NCBI GenBank assembly: GCA_902475545.1
Contig: CABRZP010000008.1
Span: 1-64,000, forward strand
DNA length: 64,000 bases
Source of the DNA: an uncultured bacterium
Lineage (GTDB): Bacteria > Cyanobacteriota > Vampirovibrionia > Gastranaerophilales > Gastranaerophilaceae
Direction: 5' to 3'
The translations under genes and the position numbers were made by a program. The notes beneath the pieces were generated by a model. It saw only the letters and a list, made by a program, of their open reading frames with translations. It had not been told where the DNA came from and ran no database searches. Shown piece after piece: positions 8,604 to 15,715 of the stretch. Position 1 is the first letter of the stretch; each line of letters opens with the position of its first letter.

Positions 8604-11441
8604 ATGAATTTAATACAAAATTATACGGCAATAAATGCCCCTTTATTTGTTAATAGTGTAAATAAAAAGAATAAGGTTCATTTTACCTCTGAACCTATGA
8701 CAACTGTTGCAAATAATTCAATTGATACAATTCAAAATGTTACTCCTGATTATAATGTTTCAGCTCCAATGAATTATAATTTTATTAAGGATCTGAAAAT
8801 ATCAGATAACTTAACAGCAAAGTGTTATAAACTTGCAAATGGGCAAAATGTTATTATAGTACCAAAAGATGGTACTACCGTTGTGAAGACTTATGTAAAT
8901 ACAGGTTCGTTTAATGAACCTGACAATTTACGCGGTATTAGTCACTTTATTGAACATAATTTATTTAATGGTTCAGAAGATTTGGGTGATAAAGTGTTTT
9001 TTGATGAAGTTAATAAAATGGGTGCAAATACTAATGCCTCAACTTCATTTTCTGTCACAGATTATTTTATAAGTTCAAATCTTTTGGATGATAAAGATTT
9101 AGAAAATAAAATTAAACTTCATGCAGGCATGATTCAATCTCCAAAATTTCTTTTGGAAAAGTTAAATAAAGAAAAAAATATTGTTAATTCTGAAATTAAC
9201 ATGTGTTTGTCAGAAGATGAAAATATCGGGTATTCCGAAACAATAAAAAATTTATTTAATATAAAATCTTCTTCGTTAGATTTAGTTGCCGGTTCTACGG
9301 ATAATATTACAGCTTTGACCAGAGATGATGTAGTAAATTACTTTAATAATAATTATTATCCGGCAAATATGACAACAGTTATTACAGGTGAAGTTGATCC
9401 TGATGATACTATGAAATTAATTTCAAAGTATTTTACATCTAAAAAAACTCCGGTACAAAACAGACATTTTGAGCAGATGACACCTATTGATAAACCTGTA
9501 AGGAAAGATATTATTTCCCAGAAATCTACAGGTGGTGCAAGTATATTCTTGGGTTTTGTCGGTCCTGAAAATTCTAATTCAAAAGACAAAATTTATATGA
9601 ACGCTTTGTCTACGTTGCTTGTAGATTTGTTAAATTCTAAGCTATCATCTATTGAAAGAAAGTATTCAACAGAGATTGGTATTCAATCAGAAAGATTGAG
9701 TCCTATACCTGATGATAAAGGTATGATTTTGTTCGAATCAAATGTGAAAGATGATTATACTGAAATTTTCTTAAAAGAATTGTACGCTAAATTGACTGAA
9801 TTGCAAAATAAACCAATAACCAATGATGAGTTATCTGCAATTAAGAATAATATGAAAAAAGGTCATCAACAATGGTTGGAATGTTCTCATGCCTTAAATC
9901 AGGCACTTGGCCAATCTTTCCTTGATAATCGAGTAGATTATTTAAATGAATATAATGATATTGTAGATAACATGACCGTTGAAGATATTGCAAATACAGC
10001 AAAGAAATATCTCGATTTAAATAAAGTTGCTCTTACAGTTGTTCATCCTAGCAATAGTGAACCCGAAAAAATCAATAATAATTATAACTCTGCAAAAACA
10101 GTTTCATTTACCGGTATAAATAAAAAAACACCGATTAATCTTGATAAAGTATCAGAATATAAATTACAAAATAATTTTGATGTTATTTTAAATGATACAA
10201 ATTCTGATATTGTAGAATATAGATTTAATTTAGGTAAAAATATTTGGACACCTAAAAAAGCTGCTGTTGCAGATGTGTTGTCGCAAATGCTTCAATATGG
10301 CGGTACCGAAAAACATAATCTGAGTGAAATATCTGCAATGTTTGACACCCTTGGTGCAGATACCGGTGTTGGTGCAGGAGAATCAGGTATATACCTATCT
10401 TCAAGCTTCCCTACTGAAAATACTCAAAAAGCTATGAATTTATTCTTTGAAAAGTTGCAAACTCCAGATTTATCTGAAGAAACCTTTAAACAGGCATTAC
10501 AAAGATGTGATGATTTTTATTCAACAGAAGAAGTTTCAGCTTTTGATAAATTTGATAAAGCAATGTATAATGGTACTTCTTATGCTATAACAACAAAAGA
10601 AAAACAAGAAAGTCTTTCTCAAATTACTTTAGATGATGTTAAAGCTTTTTACCGTGATATTTTTGAAAATGGTCAAGGACAAGTAGTTGTATCCGGTGAT
10701 TTTTCAAAAAATGCTGATTTAAAAAATATTATATTTAATGAAATTTCTAAATTTGCACCGGTTCAGCCTAAAGATATATCAGTAGAAGATAAATATACAC
10801 CTATTAAGCAAACAGAAGTTCATACCGCAGAATACAAAAAGAATCAGGCACAGATTATTGAAGGTTTTAGATTCAAATATAATAAAAATATAAAAGATGC
10901 AGTATGTTTACAACTTCTTAGCGATATTCTTGGAGGTTCGCCTTCTTCAAGATTGTTCTCTGATCTGAGAGAACAAAGACATCTTGCTTATCATGTTTCA
11001 TCTAACTTTGATGTAGCTGAGAATATTGGAGTAATGTCTTTATTTATTGGCACAACAACGGAAAATCAAGAAACCGGAGAACAAACTTTTGATAATATCA
11101 AAAAATCTATAGACGGATTTAATGAAAATATCGATAAACTTATGAAAGAACCGGTTTCTGTTGAGGAGTTAGATGCAGCTAAAAAAGCTCTAAAAACTTC
11201 AATTCTGTCACCAACTGAGATGACTTCTGTTAAAACCTCAATTCTGGAATCAGCTTCAAGAAACCCTTATGGGTTAGATATCGTTAATAAAAAATTAGAA
11301 TTGATTGATAAAATTACTCCGGAAGATATTCTTAATACTGCCAGAAATGTATTTTCATCAAAACCAATTTATTCGGTAGCCGCAACTAAGGCATCTCTTG
11401 AGGCTAATAAAACTTATCTTGAAGGTTTAGTAAACGCTTAA
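8604..11441 (+). CDS. Two-domain M16 (insulinase-type) zinc metallopeptidase
   Basis: At 945 residues it has the double M16 layout. The first half holds the zinc site HxxEH as HFIEH at 114-118, with the distal glutamate Glu197 in NSEINM. The second half keeps the fold (QYGGTEKHNLSEISAMFDTLGA, later GGSPSSRLFSDLREQRHLAYHVSS) but lacks the zinc motif, as is usual. M16 enzymes degrade peptides or process proteins. There is no signal peptide; residues 25-29 read VHFTS and residues 500-504, at the junction of the halves, read VSFTG, matching a short F-x-G motif seen near the N-terminus of several proteins here. The stop overlaps the stop of the opposite small gene by 4 bp. Confidence 0.92.
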   Translation: MNLIQNYTAINAPLFVNSVNKKNKVHFTSEPMTTVANNSIDTIQNVTPDYNVSAPMNYNFIKDLKISDNLTAKCYKLANGQNVIIVPKDGTTVVKTYVNTGSFNEPDNLRGISHFIEHNLFNGSEDLGDKVFFDEVNKMGANTNASTSFSVTDYFISSNLLDDKDLENKIKLHAGMIQSPKFLLEKLNKEKNIVNSEINMCLSEDENIGYSETIKNLFNIKSSSLDLVAGSTDNITALTRDDVVNYFNNNYYPANMTTVITGEVDPDDTMKLISKYFTSKKTPVQNRHFEQMTPIDKPVRKDIISQKSTGGASIFLGFVGPENSNSKDKIYMNALSTLLVDLLNSKLSSIERKYSTEIGIQSERLSPIPDDKGMILFESNVKDDYTEIFLKELYAKLTELQNKPITNDELSAIKNNMKKGHQQWLECSHALNQALGQSFLDNRVDYLNEYNDIVDNMTVEDIANTAKKYLDLNKVALTVVHPSNSEPEKINNNYNSAKTVSFTGINKKTPINLDKVSEYKLQNNFDVILNDTNSDIVEYRFNLGKNIWTPKKAAVADVLSQMLQYGGTEKHNLSEISAMFDTLGADTGVGAGESGIYLSSSFPTENTQKAMNLFFEKLQTPDLSEETFKQALQRCDDFYSTEEVSAFDKFDKAMYNGTSYAITTKEKQESLSQITLDDVKAFYRDIFENGQGQVVVSGDFSKNADLKNIIFNEISKFAPVQPKDISVEDKYTPIKQTEVHTAEYKKNQAQIIEGFRFKYNKNIKDAVCLQLLSDILGGSPSSRLFSDLREQRHLAYHVSSNFDVAENIGVMSLFIGTTTENQETGEQTFDNIKKSIDGFNENIDKLMKEPVSVEELDAAKKALKTSILSPTEMTSVKTSILESASRNPYGLDIVNKKLELIDKITPEDILNTARNVFSSKPIYSVAATKASLEANKTYLEGLVNA

Positions 11442-11602
11442 ATTTCTTCGGGAATATAAAAATGATTTTTCCCCAGAATTTCTCGGGTGTGTTCATAACA
11501 ACAGCTTTCTCTTGTAAGTTGTTGGTATTCTCTAATAATATTAATTACATCATCCACAGATAATTTAATCATTCTTCGTTGTCCTTCAATAATTTTTGCC
11601 AT
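11438..11602 (-). CDS. Small hypothetical protein (54 residues)
   Basis: This small gene has AAGGA seven bases before its ATG. It encodes 54 residues: a basic start (MAKIIEGQRRMIKL), a helix with VDDVINIIREYQQLTRE, a Cys-Cys-Tyr, and the end NHFYIPEEI. It is convergent with the M16 gene, their stop codons overlapping within TTAA. I do not recognise it; size and helix content would fit a regulator or an interaction module. Transcription may come partly from read-through of the terminators upstream. Confidence 0.6.
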   Translation of the reverse strand: MAKIIEGQRRMIKLSVDDVINIIREYQQLTRESCCYEHTREILGKNHFYIPEEI

Positions 11603-11640
11603 AATAGTAATCCTTTCTTTTTGTCTATTATCGGCAATAA

Positions 11641-11668
11641 AAAAATGAACTTAAAAAGTTCATTTTAA
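11641..11668 (-). terminator. Second terminator downstream of the STP-linker gene
   Basis: AAAATGAACTT and AAGTTCATTTT form an 11-bp stem, with a run of seven T on the minus strand. It lies between the stop of the 427-residue gene and the small minus-strand gene. Confidence 0.65.
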
Positions 11669-11700
11669 AGGTGTATAAATTTAGATTAAATTTTAAAAGA

Positions 11701-11730
11701 AAAGAAGAACAGCGACGGCTGTTCTTCTTT
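11701..11730 (-). terminator. Intrinsic terminator of the 427-residue gene
   Basis: A 13-bp perfect stem AAAGAAGAACAGC/GCTGTTCTTCTTT (11701-11713 and 11718-11730) closes a GACG loop and is followed on the minus strand by a T-rich tail, immediately after the stop codon. Confidence 0.85.
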
Positions 11731-11731
11731 A

Positions 11732-13015
11732 TTATAAATCCATTTGCGAATAAGCATATTCTTTTATTTTTTCGGCATTACCACCAAGTTCTGCTACTTT
11801 TGCCGCAGGGACAGTAACTGTTTTTGCTTCCATCGGTGGTTTTATGAAAGAAACTGTTTGTGGATAATATGTTGTACTACTGAATCCATCTGGATTTTTG
11901 ATAGTTGTATGTTCACCACCTATATCCATATTATATGAACTGCTAGGTTTACCGGAAATAGTTAAATTAGCTTTTACTTCTGCATATGATGGTTTTTTAG
12001 GTGCTGCTGCAGGCTGAGAAGGATTGTTTTTAGGTGCCCTGTTAACGCCCCCAGCACCTCCATTTCTTTGTCCTGAACTTCTGGTAATATCAGCTTCATT
12101 ATAACCGGCATCATTAGCATGTTGGTTTAATTGGAATTCTCCACTGGCATTTTTTTCTAATCTGTAGAGCTGACCTTTGCTAGAACCTGATTTATACCAC
12201 ATAACTCCATTTTCGGATTTTTCAAATGTATATTCATGTCCGTCTACGCTTAATTTTTGTGGTAAACCTTTATTCTCTCCGGTTGCTATACTTGATAAAA
12301 TTTTAGTTTCTCCGGAAATGTTACCTCTATCACCCAAGCCATCATCATGAACGATTATATTGCCTTTAAAGTCTTTAAAGTCATCAGGTACAACATTACT
12401 CCATTTTGCCCCTTGCGGAACATTAGATGCCGGTGTAGAGTTGGTCGGAGTTGAAGTAGCTGGAGTAGAATTAGCCGGTGTAGAATTAGCTGGAGTAGAA
12501 GTACCTTGAGCCCCACCGGTAGCTTTAGCCATTAATTCGTCAAAAGTACCAGTAATAGCAGTACCATCACCTTTAGTTAAAATATATTTACCACCGGAAT
12601 CCGGCATAACTTTATATTGAGAATAAACAGTTTGTAATTTAGCAAGATTAGGATCCGCAGCTCCTTGAGCTTGTCCAAATCCAGTAGGATTTATTCCAGT
12701 GCTAAAAGAATTAAATTGTTGATACGGAGTCATACCAAATGGAGACATTGTACCAAACGAACTAAATGATTGGAAACTGGAAACTTTACCTTTATTCCAA
12801 GGCATAAGCCCTGCAAAGAAGTCTAAGGTACCCAAAAATGCATTAGTAAAAAAGTTATACTTGGCAGCTTTTGCAAAACCATTATTATTGTAGTTGAAAT
12901 TAATGGTCGTTTCTCCGCCGCCACTAAATTTTGGACCACGCTGGATATTTACTCCAGGGTAAAACTGCGTGTGACTTGCTCGGCGTCCGCCCACAAGAAA
13001 TGGCATGTTGTTCAT
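11732..13015 (-). CDS. STP-linker protein, paralogue 1 (427 residues)
   Basis: I do not recognise this family. The protein has no signal peptide. Its N-terminus includes GPKFSGGG (27-34), then a Phe/Asn/Gly-rich part with a hydrophobic stretch (FFTNAFLGTLDFFAGL, about 55-70). A segment with QTVYSQYKVMPDSGGKYILTKGDGTAITGTFDELM follows (129-162), then a linker of repeated xNSTP units (172-196) and a beta-rich C-terminal domain (about 218-310) with VHDDG and VDGHxYTFEK. An extra tail at 310-427 is absent from its neighbour. Residues 40-168 are almost identical to the paralogue upstream. An AGAGGA site precedes the ATG, and the GCAAT-type promoter lies 30 bp upstream. It looks like an exported or structural protein. 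Confidence 0.8.
   Translation of the reverse strand: MNNMPFLVGGRRASHTQFYPGVNIQRGPKFSGGGETTINFNYNNNGFAKAAKYNFFTNAFLGTLDFFAGLMPWNKGKVSSFQSFSSFGTMSPFGMTPYQQFNSFSTGINPTGFGQAQGAADPNLAKLQTVYSQYKVMPDSGGKYILTKGDGTAITGTFDELMAKATGGAQGTSTPANSTPANSTPATSTPTNSTPASNVPQGAKWSNVVPDDFKDFKGNIIVHDDGLGDRGNISGETKILSSIATGENKGLPQKLSVDGHEYTFEKSENGVMWYKSGSSKGQLYRLEKNASGEFQLNQHANDAGYNEADITRSSGQRNGGAGGVNRAPKNNPSQPAAAPKKPSYAEVKANLTISGKPSSSYNMDIGGEHTTIKNPDGFSSTTYYPQTVSFIKPPMEAKTVTVPAAKVAELGGNAEKIKEYAYSQMDL
12561..12862 (-). repeat. 302-bp identical block, copy 1
   Basis: By eye every base matches 13668-13969, while the flanks differ at several sites (for example G at 12863 against T at 13970). It covers the conserved core of the two STP-linker genes. 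Confidence 0.85.
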
Positions 13016-13045
13016 TGCTCTGTCCTCTTATTAGTATCTCTTATA

Positions 13046-13076
13046 TATATAAAGTATATATTAAGATGAGGATTTC
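13046..13076 (-). promoter_or_regulatory. GCAAT-N-TTTATA element, copy d
   Basis: Read on the minus strand this is GAAATCCT, 13 bp, ACTTTATATA, ending 30 bp before the start at 13015. The downstream half matches the other copies fully; the upstream half is the weakest of the six. Confidence 0.6.
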
Positions 13077-13192
13077 ACATGTCTCACTTTTTTGTTACAA
13101 TTCGTAATATCTTGATGCCGTTAAATATTTTATTTAGATATTCTTATTATATTTTATTCAAGAAATGGTATCTATCTTTGCTCCTGAACTAT

Positions 13193-14143
13193 TTAATGAA
13201 TATCCGCAATATTATATCCGTCATCACCCTTGTGTTGATTCAAGAAAACTTGTTCACCTTGTTGTTCAAGTCTGTAAGATTGTGAACCATCATTAGATTT
13301 ATACCAAGGAGCACCCTTATCATCTAATTTTTCAAATGTGTAAGTATGACCATCAACCGTAATCGTTTCAGGGTAGCCTTGACCCTTACCTGCATCAGCT
13401 ATTTTGCCAATAGTTGTTGCTCCTTTAATATCACCAGGTTTACCATCATCATGAACAATTACAGGCGTATCTGTACCAGCTTTTAAAGTGTTCGCTTTAA
13501 CTGCTTGCGGTTCATTAGATACCGGTGTAGAATTAGCCGGTGTCGAATTAGTCGGAGTTGAAGTAGCTGGGGTAGAATTAGCCGGGGTAGAATTAGTTGG
13601 TGTTGAAGTACCTTGAGCTCCACCGGTAGCTTTAGCCATTAATTCATCAAAAGTACCGGTAATAGCCGTACCATCACCTTTAGTTAAAATATATTTACCA
13701 CCGGAATCCGGCATAACTTTATATTGAGAATAAACAGTTTGTAATTTAGCAAGATTAGGATCCGCAGCTCCTTGAGCTTGTCCAAATCCAGTAGGATTTA
13801 TTCCAGTGCTAAAAGAATTAAATTGTTGATACGGAGTCATACCAAATGGAGACATTGTACCAAACGAACTAAATGATTGGAAACTGGAAACTTTACCTTT
13901 ATTCCAAGGCATAAGCCCTGCAAAGAAGTCTAAGGTACCCAAAAATGCATTAGTAAAAAAGTTATACTTTGCAGCTTTGCCTATACCATTATTATAGTTA
14001 AAATTAATATTCGTAGTGCCACCACTAAAAAGTTGTGGTGCAGGAGATGGCATATAACTATTCCTTATACCCATACGTGACGGTGGACGTTTAATAATTT
14101 GACTATTTAACTGTATTCCATTGTTATAGAATCCGCCAGCCAT
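13193..14143 (-). CDS. STP-linker protein, paralogue 2 (316 residues)
   Basis: This is the tandem paralogue of the 427-residue gene. It shares the core with the hydrophobic stretch (about 63-79), the YKVMPDSGGKYILTKGDG segment, a longer linker of NSTP-like repeats (180-207) and the VHDDG / VDGHTYTFEK C-terminal domain, but stops at NIADIH where paralogue 1 carries a further ~115 residues. The N-terminal 35 residues differ; LFSGG lies at 38-42. No signal peptide is seen. The GAGGAG ribosome site and a GCAAT-type promoter precede it. The duplicated pair with a near-identical core and variable ends suggests surface or structural proteins under diversifying pressure. Confidence 0.8.
   Translation of the reverse strand: MAGGFYNNGIQLNSQIIKRPPSRMGIRNSYMPSPAPQLFSGGTTNINFNYNNGIGKAAKYNFFTNAFLGTLDFFAGLMPWNKGKVSSFQSFSSFGTMSPFGMTPYQQFNSFSTGINPTGFGQAQGAADPNLAKLQTVYSQYKVMPDSGGKYILTKGDGTAITGTFDELMAKATGGAQGTSTPTNSTPANSTPATSTPTNSTPANSTPVSNEPQAVKANTLKAGTDTPVIVHDDGKPGDIKGATTIGKIADAGKGQGYPETITVDGHTYTFEKLDDKGAPWYKSNDGSQSYRLEQQGEQVFLNQHKGDDGYNIADIH
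13668..13969 (-). repeat. 302-bp identical block, copy 2
   Basis: Matches 12561-12862 base for base at a distance of 1107 bp. Coding sequence that is fully identical inside diverged paralogues points to recent gene conversion or a recent duplication with replaced ends. Confidence 0.85.
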
Positions 14144-14174
14144 TTTTAGCTCCTCTTAGTTTTACTCTCTTGTA

Positions 14175-14205
14175 TATATAAAGTATATACTTGAGTAGAT
14201 ATTGC
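14175..14205 (-). promoter_or_regulatory. GCAAT-N-TTTATA element, copy e
   Basis: On the minus strand: GCAATATC, 13 bp, ACTTTATATA, ending 31 bp before the start at 14143. Confidence 0.7.
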
Positions 14206-14255
14206 TATAATTTAAAAAATATGTAATATTTCTTTACAATTATTTCAGCAATAAT

Positions 14256-14285
14256 AAACCCAATAACTTTACAGCTATTGGGTTT
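14256..14285 (-). terminator. Intrinsic terminator of purA
   Basis: AAACCCAATA and TATTGGGTTT pair perfectly around a 10-base loop, 25 bp after the purA stop. Confidence 0.7.
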
Positions 14286-14309
14286 GATTTAAATATTAAT
14301 AAATAGAAT

Positions 14310-15593
14310 TTACTTTTTAAAAATTGTTTGATCTCTGTCCGGACCAACTGAAATAATTGAGATTGGAGTTTCTAAAATTTCCTCTAATCTTTCCAAATAT
14401 TTACGAGCATTTTCCGGCAAATCTTCGTATTTGCGAATATTTGAAATATTTACTCCCCATCCCTTATGAGTTTCGTAAACAGGTTCTAAGTATTTATGAA
14501 TAAATACGTCTTCAGGATAAGATGTGTATATTTTTCCATTACGTGAATCTTTGTATGCTGTACAAATTTTTATTTCGTCAAATGTATCAAATACATCAAT
14601 TTTAGTCAAAGCTATAGATGTTATACCTCCAACAAGGCATGCGTATTTCATTGTTACTGCATCAAACCATCCACAACGTCTTGGACGTCCTGTTGTTACA
14701 CCGAATTCGTGACCTATATCTTGAATTTTTTTACCTGTTTCATCTGTTAATTCTGTTACGAAAGGTCCTTCTCCAACACGGGTCACGTATGCTTTTGAAA
14801 CCCCGATAACTTCATCAATCATTTTAGGCCCATATCCGGAACCTGTTGCTGCTCCTCCGCCTACAGGGTTTGAACTGGTAACAAACGGATATGTTCCAAA
14901 ATCAACATCAAGCATTACGCCTTGAGCACCTTCAAATAAAATCTTTTTACCTTCTCTTTTTGCATCTCTAAGCATTTCCTGCCAATCGAAACATACGAAA
15001 GGTTTGAATATTTCAGCATAAGTTTCACATAATTTTAATACTTCTTCTTTTGTGTAAGTTTTTAAGTTGTATAATTCTTTAAGTTGTTTATTTTTTATAG
15101 GTAAAATAACGTCAAGCTTTTCGGATAAAGATTCAGGAGAATACAAGTCGCCGATTTTTAAGCCTATTCTTTGCATTTTGTCGGTATAAGTCGGACCAAT
15201 TCCTTTTTTTGTTGTTCCTATTTTCCCTTTTGTTGCTGTGCTTTCGGAATATCCGTCAACTTCGGTATGCCATGGCATTGTAATAGATGCAAGCGGACTT
15301 ACTTTTAATCCTGACAAGTCTATATTTTCAGCTTTTAGTCCGTTAATTTCTTCTTGAAAATATTCAGGAAGGATAACTGTGCCGTTACCAATCAGGCAGG
15401 TTTTACCTTTATATAAAATACCTGACGGAATAAGGTGAAATTTGAAAGTCTTACCATTTGCAACGACCGTATGCCCAGCGTTACATCCGCCTTGATATCT
15501 AATAATTAAATCGGCATCTTCAGCTAAAAGGTCAGTAATTTTAGCTTTCCCTTCATCGCCCCATTGAGCTCCTATAACAACTTTATTTGACAT
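14310..15593 (-). CDS. purA: Adenylosuccinate synthetase
   Basis: The enzyme joins IMP and aspartate using GTP, the first committed step from IMP to AMP. The 427 residues are full length. The signature GAQWGDEGKAKI lies at 8-19; GCNAGHTVV, GTTKKGIGPTYTDK, FEGAQGVMLDVDFGTYPFVTSSN and TTGRPRRCGWFD follow in order. It stands alone, divergent from uvrA. A 16-bp perfect palindrome just upstream may be an operator. Confidence 0.97.
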   Translation of the reverse strand: MSNKVVIGAQWGDEGKAKITDLLAEDADLIIRYQGGCNAGHTVVANGKTFKFHLIPSGILYKGKTCLIGNGTVILPEYFQEEINGLKAENIDLSGLKVSPLASITMPWHTEVDGYSESTATKGKIGTTKKGIGPTYTDKMQRIGLKIGDLYSPESLSEKLDVILPIKNKQLKELYNLKTYTKEEVLKLCETYAEIFKPFVCFDWQEMLRDAKREGKKILFEGAQGVMLDVDFGTYPFVTSSNPVGGGAATGSGYGPKMIDEVIGVSKAYVTRVGEGPFVTELTDETGKKIQDIGHEFGVTTGRPRRCGWFDAVTMKYACLVGGITSIALTKIDVFDTFDEIKICTAYKDSRNGKIYTSYPEDVFIHKYLEPVYETHKGWGVNISNIRKYEDLPENARKYLERLEEILETPISIISVGPDRDQTIFKK

Positions 15594-15616
15594 AATATAT
15601 CCCTCTTTTTCATAGT

Positions 15617-15637
15617 TTATTTACGTAAATAATTATA
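15617..15637 (-). promoter_or_regulatory. purA -10 box with adjoining palindrome
   Basis: On the minus strand TATAAT (15632-15637) is followed at once by TTATTTACGTAAATAA (15617-15632), a perfect 16-bp palindrome placed where transcription should start, 24 bp before purA. A site there would suit a repressor. The protein that reads it is unknown. Confidence 0.5.
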
Positions 15638-15715
15638 TCACATAATAGATAATCATAATAATGATTTTTCATTATTATTGAAAATAAAAAATAATCGTTG
15701 CATAATATTATTACT

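Noticed and set aside
12418..12500. STP linker repeats as a sequencing or assembly artefact
   Set aside because: The repeats vary in codon use and differ in number between the two paralogues while keeping frame, which fits real coding repeats.
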